This document shows, piece after piece, positions 20,145 through 29,700 of a DNA stretch of 64,000 nt. The notes under the pieces are model-generated. The model was given only the letters and a program-made list of their open reading frames with translations, made no database searches and was not told the origin of the DNA. Positions within the stretch are counted from its first letter, which is position 1. Each line of letters starts with the position of its first letter. The translations under genes and the position numbers were made by a program. This DNA is from Dyella sp. OK004 (lineage in GTDB: Bacteria > Pseudomonadota > Gammaproteobacteria > Xanthomonadales > Rhodanobacteraceae), in NCBI RefSeq assembly GCF_900114495.1, contig NZ_FOZI01000003.1, positions 310,001 through 374,000 of the forward strand, written 5' to 3'.

Positions 20145-20956
20145 GCGTAGCTCCCCCCGAATAGCAGGGGATTCCACGGCGTATCGATGACTGTGCCGAC
20201 AGCGACGTCGGGGCACCAGCGCGCCCAGTCAGCCTGTTGCATGGCATTGCTCGGCGCCTTCAAGATCATATCGGCATCCATATAGATCACCGTCATCACT
20301 GAGCGCGCCTGATCGGAGCGATTGGGCCCAGCACGGTGAAACGTCCAGCCCAGATGGAAACTCACTTCGCCAAGTTCGAACGGCTCGTCGATCACGCGAA
20401 AGCCCTGCGCCTCCATATGCGCAGTGATGGCACGCTCGCTCTCATCGGAAATGCCCAGGTCGCGCCCGAACTCCACCGCCTGACTGCCCGCGAAGAACAC
20501 CAGCGGCCCCATCTCCTGCGGCACTGCCTGCAACGGCACCCACGCGGTGATCGTGCGGTCGGTCGCCACCGGCCAGTAATACTGGTCCGCATGCGTCGGC
20601 GTGATGCCGCCGCCGGGTTCCTTGTAGAGCGACTGGTCGTGATACAGGCGCACGCCGTCGACTTGCAGCAGCGCAGCAGCAAGTCCTGCAAGGCGTTGAC
20701 CGAACACGAACTCGCGAACTCGCGCGCTTTCCTCCCACAGGTTCATCACCTGCAGAAAAGCGCGGTCATAAGTCGAGCGCTGCTCCAGCGGCAGCGTCTG
20801 CGTATTCAGCGCGATGGTGAGCCGCGTGATCTCTTCGCCGTAGTGGCGCAGCTCGTCGGCATTGAACACATCCTTGAGCTTGATAAAGCCATCACGGCGA
20901 AACTCGGCGAGCTGCCGTTCGGAAAGCGGGTAGGGGCGGTCGATATCGATCGTCAT
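20141..20956 (-). CDS. phytanoyl-CoA dioxygenase (PhyH)-family Fe(II)/2-oxoglutarate oxygenase
   Basis: Probable non-haem iron, 2-oxoglutarate-dependent hydroxylase. The iron ligands read His122 and Asp124 in THADQYYW and His207 in TFHRAGPN, with Arg218 placed to bind 2-oxoglutarate. The ATG at 20956 (MTIDIDRPYPLSERQ) gives 271 residues and matches the usual PhyH opening in which the chain soon reaches FRRDGFIKL; upstream in-frame ATGs would add a basic non-conserved stretch. It overlaps the GH13 start by 4 bp, so the two are co-translated. Substrate unknown. Confidence 0.83.
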   Translation of the reverse strand: MTIDIDRPYPLSERQLAEFRRDGFIKLKDVFNADELRHYGEEITRLTIALNTQTLPLEQRSTYDRAFLQVMNLWEESARVREFVFGQRLAGLAAALLQVDGVRLYHDQSLYKEPGGGITPTHADQYYWPVATDRTITAWVPLQAVPQEMGPLVFFAGSQAVEFGRDLGISDESERAITAHMEAQGFRVIDEPFELGEVSFHLGWTFHRAGPNRSDQARSVMTVIYMDADMILKAPSNAMQQADWARWCPDVAVGTVIDTPWNPLLFGGSYA

Positions 20957-21089
20957 GCCGGGTCTCTGCGGTTTCCGGCGCAGGGATGCGCGTAGCCGCA
21001 TCGTAGGCGCTGGTCGCAGGCGGCACATCGGTGCTGCTTGTCGTAAGCGGTGGCAGGACTATCGGATTCATGACCTTAACGTTGGACAG

Positions 21090-22088
21090 TCAGGGAGCCC
21101 GAATTGCCTTGGAGAAGTCCGCCCCCGGCGGGCTGTTTCTCGCTTTGTCGGTAATCCGCGCGCGCTGGCGAAGCTGTTCGATCGGGATACTCTGATCCAC
21201 CGCGCCGACCTTGTGCAGGTACTCCGGCAGGTAGCCAGTCATCAGCAGGCGGGTGTCCCAGGGCAGGCCCGGATCGATTTTCTTGGCCATGCTGTAGACC
21301 AGCGTGGTGCAGTTCGACGTGATGGTGTTGTAGAACTTTGGGGTATCGACCAGTTCGTCCGCCGTCTGAACATAGGAAAGGAACAGGGCGCGCATCGTGG
21401 GCTTGTCCATGCGCAGCGGGTAGAGGTAGTCGTCTTCGTCGCGGACATTGGTGCGGACCCGGATGATGTCGCTTTCGTCAGCCGCGACCAGGATCGTCTC
21501 GAACTGCCGGAAGAACCCGCCGATCGACGAGAACTGCTCGCCGCGCTTCTTGCGGATCTCCACCGAGAAAACCACATGGCGGCCGTCGTCGAAGCCGAAG
21601 GACATCATCGCGTGCGCGATGGCCGGGCTGCCCCAGTACGACAGCACGGCGTCCGCTGACACCAGATGATCCAGATCATAGCTGCGGGTTTCCCAATGGA
21701 CGTCGTAGTCGTCGTCGGTGCGCCAGTGGAAGTTGCGCACGTTAGTGAGCGTGACCAGGCTGCCGGTCACCTGGCCGGACAGCAGATGGGACACGTCGTC
21801 AGCCCAGAGGCGGTCATTGGACGGCGTAAGCGTCGCCCACCAACCCAGCAGCGCCACATACATCAGGGCGTAGATGCCGATCGGCAGCCAGCTGTGCCGC
21901 ATCACCGCGAACACGATCAGCGCGATCACGGCGAGCGACCACAGCACGCTACCCGTTGCATGCATGGCAGCTCCCCCCGGCAAGCGATACCAGAGGGCCA
22001 GGGCGCCCCATGCACCGGAGACAAAGGTGACGAGTCCCAGCAGTGCGATCAATGCGATCCGGCCGAGCTGCCGGTATTTCTTGGTCAT
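21090..22088 (-). CDS. DUF4105 / Lnb N-terminal periplasmic domain membrane protein
   Basis: A 332-residue inner-membrane protein with three predicted helices near 11-33, 47-64 and 68-85, followed by a periplasmic DUF4105-type domain. That family has an NlpC/P60-like fold; Cys260 in TSNCTTLVY and His159 in IAHAMMSF fit a possible Cys-His pair. The ATG at 22088 (MTKKYRQLGRI) is chosen over one 18 bp upstream. The gene stands alone, 133 bp before the PhyH gene on the same strand. Hydrolase activity is inferred only from the family. Confidence 0.75.
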   Translation of the reverse strand: MTKKYRQLGRIALIALLGLVTFVSGAWGALALWYRLPGGAAMHATGSVLWSLAVIALIVFAVMRHSWLPIGIYALMYVALLGWWATLTPSNDRLWADDVSHLLSGQVTGSLVTLTNVRNFHWRTDDDYDVHWETRSYDLDHLVSADAVLSYWGSPAIAHAMMSFGFDDGRHVVFSVEIRKKRGEQFSSIGGFFRQFETILVAADESDIIRVRTNVRDEDDYLYPLRMDKPTMRALFLSYVQTADELVDTPKFYNTITSNCTTLVYSMAKKIDPGLPWDTRLLMTGYLPEYLHKVGAVDQSIPIEQLRQRARITDKARNSPPGADFSKAIRAP

Positions 22089-22160
22089 CAGGTTTCCGCC
22101 GGGCATCCATTCAAGGGTCCAAGCCTGCAGCTTTAGCCACTCGATGACAACGCATCGTCA

Positions 22161-22306
22161 CTGCTCCCTCCCCTGCTCGCGACGCGAAGCTAGTCCCGTG
22201 GGACAGGGGAGGGTTGGGGAGGGGTAAGTACTTGAGGAAGCGTTTCGGGAAGGGTTTTCGCAAGAGCTCACCCTCCCGACCTCCCCCTGCTTGCAGGGGG
22301 AGGGGA
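22161..22306. repeat. REP-like bipartite palindromic element, copy A
   Basis: Two GC-rich hairpins joined by a conserved linker. The first has arms CCCTCCCCTG and CAGGGGAGGG separated by an inserted stretch (about 22175-22203). The second is CTCCCCCTGC (22281-22290) with GCAGGGGGAG (22293-22302). The linker (GTAAGTACTTGAGGAAGCG...) matches the reverse complement of the copy at 32501-32623, so this copy lies in the opposite orientation. It fills the space between the DUF4105 and hydrolase genes. Confidence 0.8.
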
Positions 22307-22373
22307 GCACCGCTCAACTTCCCTCCATCGCTACAATCGCAGCCTCGACTCCCCACAGTGGACCGCTCGCACG

Positions 22374-24335
22374 ATGAATCACGGAAAGTGCGTCTGGATC
22401 GTGCGATGCGTCCTGATGGTGGCGCTGATATGCCTTAACGCCTGCGCCATGGTGGGGGTCAGCCGCATCAAGCTGCACGAGTCAGTCAATGAGCGGCGCG
22501 GCGATGTGATCGGTACCGGCCGGTTGAGCGATCGCAGTGTGCAATCGCTCAACGTGGTGGCGCTGACCGCCGATGACTGCGAGCGTACGTTCGACACCTG
22601 TGTGGAGACGGTGCAGCACTCGCCGGGGCTTACCGACGAACAGCGGCTATCGGCGCTTTCCGAACTCTGGCTGGCGCGGGCGATCCGCAGCGACCGGGCG
22701 AAGACCGACGCGGAGATGAGCGACCAGGCGCTCGATGCCTTCTTGCAGGCCGGGCGCTATGCCTATGCCTACCTGTTCTATACCAAGCGCCAGCCTTCCG
22801 AACGCGCCTTCGAGCTGCGTCAGGTACAGGTGATCGGCTTCTACAATTTTTCGGTGCAGCGAGCGGTGACGCGTTTCTTCCAGGAACTGCCGCGCCTGGA
22901 CAAGCATTGGACGCAGACGCAGCTGGCCGGCTGGACCGTCATGCGGCCCGAGGTCGACCCGCAGTCGGCTGAAAGTACCGCTGAACCGGTGGAGCTGCTT
23001 TCCGCCTTCACGCTGCGTTTCAACGGCTTGCGCAATGTCTATCGGCGCGACGGCTTCGGCTCGGAATTCGTCGCCGTTGCCCCGCCGGACAAGCCCGATA
23101 ACGACGTGCCATGGCGCGAACCCGATTACGCGTCGATGACCGGCGCCCTGTTGTTCGACGGCACCACCTTGAACGACGTGCTCGCTACGCGTCAGGTCCG
23201 CGTGCTGGTCAGAGATCCGTATCGCGACGACTCGGTTACCGTCGCCGGCCGCGAAGTGCCGCTGGCGGCCAACTTCACCGCGGCTTACGGCGTATGGCTG
23301 GCCCGCTCGGGCTTTGCCAGCCAGTCGATCCGCTCCTTGCTGGGCAGGGAAGGCGGCATCAAGACACCGCGTGTGTTCCTGATGCAGCCCTACGACCCCA
23401 AGCGCATGACCGTGATCATGCTGCACGGTCTGGCGAGCAGCCCCGAAGCGTGGATCAATGTGTCGAACGAAGTGATGGGCGACGCCGAGCTGCGCCGCAA
23501 CTATCAGGTGTGGGAAATCTATTACCCCACCAACGCGCCCATCGCGGTCAACCTCGCCAATATCCGCAAGGCACTGGACGCCACGTTTCGCCACTTCGAT
23601 CCCAGCGGCCAGGCCCGTGCATCGAACAACGTCGTCCTGATCGGCCACAGCATGGGCGGCGTCATCGCGCGCCTGCTGGTGTCGTCCAGTGGCGATCAAT
23701 TGTGGAGCGTGATTCCGACCCGCGCGGATCTGTCGCCGGCCAAGAAAGCGCGGCTGCGCGAACGCCTGTCCCCGTATCTGCAGTTCACGCCGATGCCGCA
23801 GGTCACCCGGGCCGTGTTTCTCGCCTCGCCGCAGCGGGGCACACCTTACGCGCAACACACGCTGGCGCGCTGGTTTGGCAACCTGATCCGGCTGCCGGCC
23901 AATGTCCTCAAGGAGGTCGCCAGCATTTCCGACCTGATCAAGAACGACTCGGAAAGCAGCACGCCGATGCGTATCCCCAACAGCATCGACAATCTGAGTG
24001 ACAAAGATCCCTTTATCGTGGCCGCCGCCAACCTGCCGATGTCACCCGCCGTGCGCTACCACACCATCGTTGGCGTCTACACACCGCCGGGACCGCTGAT
24101 CGATAGCAGCGACGGCGTGGTGCCTTATCGCAGCGCGCATCTGGACGGCGCCGAGTCCGAACTCGCCATTCCGTCATGGCATAGCGTGCAGGAAACGCCA
24201 GCCGCCATTCTGGAGCTGCGGCGGATTCTGCGAGTGCATGTGGCGGCTCACGCCGCCTCGGTGTCGCGGTCTAACGAGAAGAGCTATTCGCGGGACGTTG
24301 CAGCAACAGCAAATAGCTGGCTGCCGACCAACTGA
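22374..24335 (+). CDS. alpha/beta-hydrolase lipoprotein
   Basis: A 653-residue putative lipoprotein with a signal ending in lipobox LNAC (Cys24). Residues about 30-330 are a variable N-terminal region; the C-terminal half is an alpha/beta-hydrolase with the oxyanion-side HGLASSPEAW (351-360) and the nucleophile elbow GHSMGG (424-429, Ser426). A late Asp in SSDGVVPYRS and a His in PSWHSVQETP complete a likely triad, which suggests an envelope lipase or esterase. It starts 285 bp from the divergent DUF4105 gene, after REP copy A, and its last 65 bp overlap the convergent glycosidase. Confidence 0.8.
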   Translation: MNHGKCVWIVRCVLMVALICLNACAMVGVSRIKLHESVNERRGDVIGTGRLSDRSVQSLNVVALTADDCERTFDTCVETVQHSPGLTDEQRLSALSELWLARAIRSDRAKTDAEMSDQALDAFLQAGRYAYAYLFYTKRQPSERAFELRQVQVIGFYNFSVQRAVTRFFQELPRLDKHWTQTQLAGWTVMRPEVDPQSAESTAEPVELLSAFTLRFNGLRNVYRRDGFGSEFVAVAPPDKPDNDVPWREPDYASMTGALLFDGTTLNDVLATRQVRVLVRDPYRDDSVTVAGREVPLAANFTAAYGVWLARSGFASQSIRSLLGREGGIKTPRVFLMQPYDPKRMTVIMLHGLASSPEAWINVSNEVMGDAELRRNYQVWEIYYPTNAPIAVNLANIRKALDATFRHFDPSGQARASNNVVLIGHSMGGVIARLLVSSSGDQLWSVIPTRADLSPAKKARLRERLSPYLQFTPMPQVTRAVFLASPQRGTPYAQHTLARWFGNLIRLPANVLKEVASISDLIKNDSESSTPMRIPNSIDNLSDKDPFIVAAANLPMSPAVRYHTIVGVYTPPGPLIDSSDGVVPYRSAHLDGAESELAIPSWHSVQETPAAILELRRILRVHVAAHAASVSRSNEKSYSRDVAATANSWLPTN

Positions 24336-26289
24336 AATTGCGCGATTGGTAGCCGTTGCCCGTCAGTGGGTCATAGTTTTCATAGAACGGCGCTTGCTGC
24401 GTCAGCCCATTGGCCTGACGCACCAGGCGGCGGGCCATGTCATCGGCCTGCCGGTCATGGCCATAACGCCTTAGCGCCTCGACACCGAAATAAGCCTGAT
24501 CGAGCCATACCGGACCGCGCCAATAGCCTTTGATCGGCGCGAACTTCGAGTCGTCGGCGGCAAGGGTAGGGAACGGCATGAGCGTCGCGAATTTCTTCGG
24601 ATCGAGCATTACCCGGATCACCGATTCCGCCTGGTCGGGACTCGCCACGCCGGCCCACAGCGGCGCCCAGCCTTCCGAACCCAACACCCGCACGCGCTCG
24701 TCCTTGCCCAGTTTGGCGTCGAAGAAGTAGCCCAGTTCCTTGTCGAACATCCGCGTCTGGATTGGTGACTTCATCGCCGCGGCTTCGGCCAGCCAGCGTT
24801 GCTGATCCTGCGTCTTGCCGAGGATGGCGGCGACCTCGGCCAGGTCGAGTTTTTCACGATAGAGATACGCGTTGAGATCAACCGACTCCTGATCCATCGA
24901 CCAGGCACCTTCGCCATTCTTGAGCATGCGGGTGGCGTCGAAGCGGACCGCATTGTCCATGCCGCTTTCCCACGCCGCGGCGATCTTGGTGCCATCGGTC
25001 GAGCCAAACTCGGCCAGGCCGTTGCGATCGTGATCGCGCGCCGTGAACCACCACCGGTGATAACGCACCAGCTTGTCGTACAGGTCCGCCAGAAAGGCCT
25101 TGTCGCCATCGGCGCGATAGAGCTCCAGCGACGCCCATACCGCCAGTGGCGGCTTACTATCCCGCCAATTGTTGTTCGCTTTATCCAGATAGACACAGTC
25201 CGGAACCATGCCGTCGGCGCCCTGGTAGTCGAACATCGCGAGTATCTGCTCGCGTGCGAGCGTAGGCACAAAATGCGCCAGCGCCGCCGCATGCTTCCAC
25301 GAATCCCAGGCCCAGAAACCGTTGAAATCGGGATTGGAGTAGGAGGGGATCACGCCGTCGTGGTGTATGTCGCCACGCGCCGCGCGCCAGTTGCCCAGCA
25401 AGGTCATCATGGCTTTGACGGCAACCCGGCGTGCGACGTCATCGGGCAGACCAGGGAGGTGGCTCGATGCTGCAGACTTCAGATAGCCGGCCCAGCGCTC
25501 GCGATTCTTGGTCCAAGCGGTGGCGTAGTCGACCGGTGGTGGCATCTCCGCGCGCGCGTCGTAGATCAACGTCTGCTCGACAAAGACCGTGGCGGTCTGA
25601 TGCGGCTTCAGATGCAGCGCTTGGTCCAGCGCGATCCGGTAATTCGTTCCCGACAGCGTGACCTGTTGCGCCGATGCGCCATCCGTGTGGAGCCGTGTAG
25701 CGAGTTTCGAGTTCGAATGGGCGAAGGTCTGCGTCACCGTATCGCCGTCCCGTCCGAACGCCGGATGGTCGGGCGATATTGCACGCCCAAGCACGGCGAG
25801 CTTCACGTCTTGCGCCTTTGCCGCGGTCAGCTCCACGCGCACCAGTGCGTGCCAGGAGTCGGCAAAGAACAAGGTCTGACGTACGGTCAGGTCCGTGCCG
25901 GAGAAAACGCGAACCAGATAACCCGGTGCCGCATGGCTTTCGGTCGGGACCAGGCTCATATCCTGCGGGCTCGCGACATTCTTTAGTGCCAGGGCGGCAA
26001 AGCGTGCGCCGACCCACTGGCCCTCAGCCAAGCTGTGCGCGAAGGGGCCGGAAAAACCTGTTTCCCGATCGTCGGCTAGTGGCAGGCTGTAGCCGTGCCA
26101 AGCGCCCGCGTCGAAAAAGATATTGAAGCTGCGATCCGTCGGCGTCTGCGGCGCACCATGCAGATCGAGCAGATCAACATAGGCAGCACTGGCCCCATCC
26201 ACGGCTGACTCGGCGCGGACGTCCTCGCCGTGAACACTGAAGCCAATGCAGGCCACAGCCGCGATCAACAATTTGACGGATGGATGCAT
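24271..26289 (-). CDS. secreted GH63/YgjK-like glucosidase
   Basis: Exported (alpha/alpha)6-barrel glycosidase resembling E. coli YgjK of family GH63. A signal peptide follows the ATG at 26289 (MHPSVKLLIAAVACIGF), giving 672 residues. Diagnostic stretches are GFWAWDSWKHAAALAHF, AAWESGMDNAVRFD and PVWLDQAYFGVEALRRYG, and near the C-terminus FYENYDPLTG, whose Glu637 fits the catalytic base. It probably releases glucose from an alpha-linked oligosaccharide in the periplasm. It is divergent from a TonB-dependent receptor across a palindrome-rich control region, suggesting joint sugar uptake and cleavage. Confidence 0.85.
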   Translation of the reverse strand: MHPSVKLLIAAVACIGFSVHGEDVRAESAVDGASAAYVDLLDLHGAPQTPTDRSFNIFFDAGAWHGYSLPLADDRETGFSGPFAHSLAEGQWVGARFAALALKNVASPQDMSLVPTESHAAPGYLVRVFSGTDLTVRQTLFFADSWHALVRVELTAAKAQDVKLAVLGRAISPDHPAFGRDGDTVTQTFAHSNSKLATRLHTDGASAQQVTLSGTNYRIALDQALHLKPHQTATVFVEQTLIYDARAEMPPPVDYATAWTKNRERWAGYLKSAASSHLPGLPDDVARRVAVKAMMTLLGNWRAARGDIHHDGVIPSYSNPDFNGFWAWDSWKHAAALAHFVPTLAREQILAMFDYQGADGMVPDCVYLDKANNNWRDSKPPLAVWASLELYRADGDKAFLADLYDKLVRYHRWWFTARDHDRNGLAEFGSTDGTKIAAAWESGMDNAVRFDATRMLKNGEGAWSMDQESVDLNAYLYREKLDLAEVAAILGKTQDQQRWLAEAAAMKSPIQTRMFDKELGYFFDAKLGKDERVRVLGSEGWAPLWAGVASPDQAESVIRVMLDPKKFATLMPFPTLAADDSKFAPIKGYWRGPVWLDQAYFGVEALRRYGHDRQADDMARRLVRQANGLTQQAPFYENYDPLTGNGYQSRNFSWSAASYLLLLQRPANSSSR

Positions 26290-26483
26290 GGCGTGTCGTT
26301 CCCTGGCGCGGTGGCGTGTTGCTGTCGGACAGATAGATGAATGGCGGATGGTACGCACAACGCCGGCGTCACGGTTACTTGATTCGTGAGACGCATGTCA
26401 CTTGCTTTTGGGGCGGCGGTTATGGCGTGAGCCGCTCGTGTTGCGGTCAAGTGCGTCAAACATGGCGCACATGCACAAATCAT

Positions 26484-26495
26484 TTAGACGTCTAA
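26484..26495. promoter_or_regulatory. LacI-type palindromic operator candidate
   Basis: TTAGACGTCTAA is a perfect 12-bp palindrome with a central CG step, the hallmark of LacI-family operators. It lies between the divergent glycosidase and receptor genes, 27 bp upstream of the receptor's -35 box. The binding protein is not in the window. Confidence 0.5.
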
Positions 26496-26517
26496 GTGTC
26501 CGTTGGTTTCCTAGGAA

Positions 26518-26532
26518 ATGGTTGACAACCAT
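26518..26532. promoter_or_regulatory. 15-bp palindrome centred on the receptor -35 box
   Basis: ATGGTTGACAACCAT is a perfect odd-centred palindrome that contains the -35 hexamer TTGACA. Its right half, AACCATG (26527-26533), also pairs with CATGGTT (26545-26551) at the -10 region. A protein bound here would block the promoter. Confidence 0.5.
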
Positions 26533-26550
26533 GTGACACCGTTGCATGGT
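26522..26550 (+). promoter_or_regulatory. promoter of the TonB-dependent receptor gene
   Basis: A perfect -35 TTGACA (26522-26527), 17-bp spacer and weak -10 CATGGT (26545-26550) predict transcription start near 26557 and a 5' leader of about 186 nt. The weak -10 suggests need for activation or relief of repression. Confidence 0.5.
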
Positions 26551-26558
26551 TCCCGCTG

Positions 26559-26588
26559 AGCCCGAATCGGATGCATCCTATTCGGGCT
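26559..26588 (+). promoter_or_regulatory. leader hairpin of the receptor mRNA, possible attenuator
   Basis: AGCCCGAAT (26559-26567) pairs with ATTCGGGCT (26580-26588) around an inner GGAT/ATCC stem and is followed by TTATT. A second CGGGCT followed by a T-run (26621-26631) could pair with the same 5' arm. Two exclusive terminator-like folds at the very start of the transcript suggest attenuation. Confidence 0.45.
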
Positions 26589-26742
26589 TTATTGGGGACA
26601 TGATTTAGATCGATTCAGTCCGGGCTTTTTTGGATGGTCGTGACCTCTTGGCGCGCTATTTCCTTCAGCGTGCCGCATGCCAGTGCGCGGATGCCGGCAT
26701 GGTCGTTTCGTCCTGAGCCCAACGCCAACGATGGGGATGAGC

Positions 26743-29700
26743 ATGATGACGATGTTGCAATCGCTGCTGCATAAGCGCGCTTCGGGTATGCGCACTCCAG
26801 CCCAGCGTGTTCTGGTTTTGGCCTTGGTCGTGGGCTTGGGTGCATCGGGCGGCGTTTTCGCCCAGGCGACCACAGGAACGCTCTTCGGTCAGGTCACCGC
26901 CAGCGGCGGCGAAACGGTGCTGATCGAAAGCGCCAGCGGCTTCAAGCGCGAAGTGCCGATCGATGCCCGCGGACGCTATGTCGCCTCACAGTTGCCGCTG
27001 GGCACGTATACGGTGTCGCTGCGGCGGGATGGCAAAACGGTCGAGACACGTAGCGACATCGCCTTGCACGTCGGCGCGGGTACCGACGTTTCATTTGTCA
27101 GTGCGGCGGGAGCAGGGCAGGCCGTATCCAACCTCGGTTCGGTCAACGTCGTCGCCAACGCGCTGCCGGCGATCGACGTCACCAGCGTGGACTCGCGCAC
27201 GGTGATCACGGCGGAACAGCTGGCGAAGCTTCCTCTCGGGCGTTCCGCCGAAGCCATTGCCATGCTGGCACCAGGCGTCCTCAGAAACAGCGCCAATTTC
27301 ACCACCGCCACCGGCAAGCCGCTGGTCAGTTTCGGCGGCTCGGCCGCTACCGAGAACGCTTACTACATCAATGGATTCAATACGACCGATCCGCTCAATG
27401 GACATGGCGGCATCACGCTTCCTTATGGCGCGATCGATCAGCAGGAGGTGTACACCGGCGGCTACAGCGCGCAGTACGGCCGCTCGGACGGCGGCGTCAT
27501 CAACCAGGTCGGCAAGCGCGGCAACAACAGCTGGCACTATGGCGCCCAGATCCTGTGGGAGCCGTCCTTCGCCCGCAGCGACTACACCGATGTGCATTAC
27601 GCCAATGGCATACCGGCGTCGCCGGTAGCCGGCAATCTCTACGATCCCAAGAGCAAGAACAAGCTCTGGACGACCACGGCCAGCGCTTACGTTGGCGGCC
27701 CGCTGATCAAGGACAAGCTGTTCTTCTTTATCGCGGGTGAGTTCGAGCGCCAGGACGGTACCAACGTCAATGCCGTCGACAACAGCAAGCCTTATCAAAC
27801 CTATCGCTACGACAGCCCACGCTGGTACGGCAAGCTGGACTGGAATATCAACGACAGCAACATCCTCGAACTCACCGGCGCATCGGATAAGCGCCATGGC
27901 AATGGTTCGATCTCCAAGTACGACTACACCACGCTAAAGCAGGGCGCTTTCATCAATACCGATGACAACACCAAGGTAGGTGGCGATCTCTATGTCGCCA
28001 AGTACACCGGCTATATCACCGACAACCTCACGGTGAGCGCGATGTACGGTGAGATGAAGACCACCGACTACGACGTGCCGGGCAGTTACGACAGCAGCCT
28101 CACCTACGTCAGTGGCATCACCAACCAGAACCCCGCGTTGAACGGTGGCGTGGCACGCGGCAACAACCAGACGATCCAGACGCTCTACGACCCCGCCCGC
28201 AGCAATAAAACCACCAACACCCGCCTGGACATCAGTTACCACCTGGGCGATCACATGATCAGCGTCGGTATCGACAACCAGCGGTCCGAGGCGCTCAACC
28301 AGGGCAACAAGAATTCCGGCCCGGGCTACGTCTGGGCCTACGGGCACACCAATACCCCCAATGCGCCGCTCGTGTCCGGCCTCGGCGTACCCGCGCCGGC
28401 CAATTTCCCGAACGGGCAGGATGGCTACTATGTGCAAAAGAACATATCCAACAACGCGGTGAGCGTGCGCTCGATGCAGCGCGCGCAATATGTCGAAGAC
28501 AAATGGCAGGTCAGCGACCGATGGCTGCTGTCGCTCGGCCTGCGCAACGACCAATTCACCGACTACAACCCGGGCGGCCAGGCGTTCATTTCGCAAACCA
28601 AGCCGCAATGGGCGCCGCGTCTCGGCTTCAGCTGGGACGTCAACGGCGATTCGAGTTTCAAGATCTACGGTAATGCCGGCCGCTACTACCTGAGCATGCC
28701 GCTCAACCCGGCGACCGGCGCCGCCGCAGGTTACGTCAGCACGCAGCAGTACTACACCTACGGCGGTATCGCTGCTGATGGCACGCCGACCGGCCTCACC
28801 GTGATGTCCAACCCGGTCTCGGCGAACAACTCCTTCGGTATATCGCCCGACCCGCGCACGGTGACGGCAAAAAACCTGAAGGCCGAGGACCAGGATGAAT
28901 TTATCCTCGGCTTCACCAAGACCGCCGGCCCCAACTGGACCTACGGCGCCAAGCTGACCCAGCGCATCCTGCGCAACGCCATCGATGATTTCTGCGACGT
29001 CAACCGGGTCCTCGACAAGGCGCAGTCGCTCGGCTATCAGATCGGCTCCAGCAATAGCTGCTATCTGATCAATCCCGGCCGCGCGAATATCTTCAATCTC
29101 GTAACCACCAACGGCAGCCTGGTTAGCGTACCGATGAGCGATGCCGAGCTTGGCTTCAACGGATTGAAGCGCCGCTACTACAGCCTGGAAACTTTCCTTG
29201 AGCATCCGTTCGACGGCACCTGGTACGGCAAGATCGACTACGTGTTCTCACGCAGCTACGGCAACACCGAAGGGCAGGTGCGGTCGGATCTTCTGCAAGG
29301 TGGCGCGTCCGCCAGCGAGGACTGGGATAACTACGCGATCATGGAACATACCAACGGGCCGCAGAACAACGACCACACCCACGTGGTGAAACTGTTCGGC
29401 TACTACCAGATCAATCAGGAGTGGCAGGTATCCGGCAACCTCAGCGTGCAATCCGGGAACCCGCGCATCTGCCTGGGCTATTACGGCCCCGACCACACCG
29501 ACCCGGTTGGCTATGGCAACGCCTACCACTTCTGCAACGGCCAACCGTCGCCGCCCGGCAGCCACGGCCGTTTGCCCTGGCTGCACCAGTTGGATCTTGG
29601 CGTGACCTATCGCCCGATGTTCGCCGCCAAGCGACTCGCCATCAGTGCCAACGTCTTCAATGTGTTCAACGAACAGCGACCGACCTTTCTGCAGCCGAAC

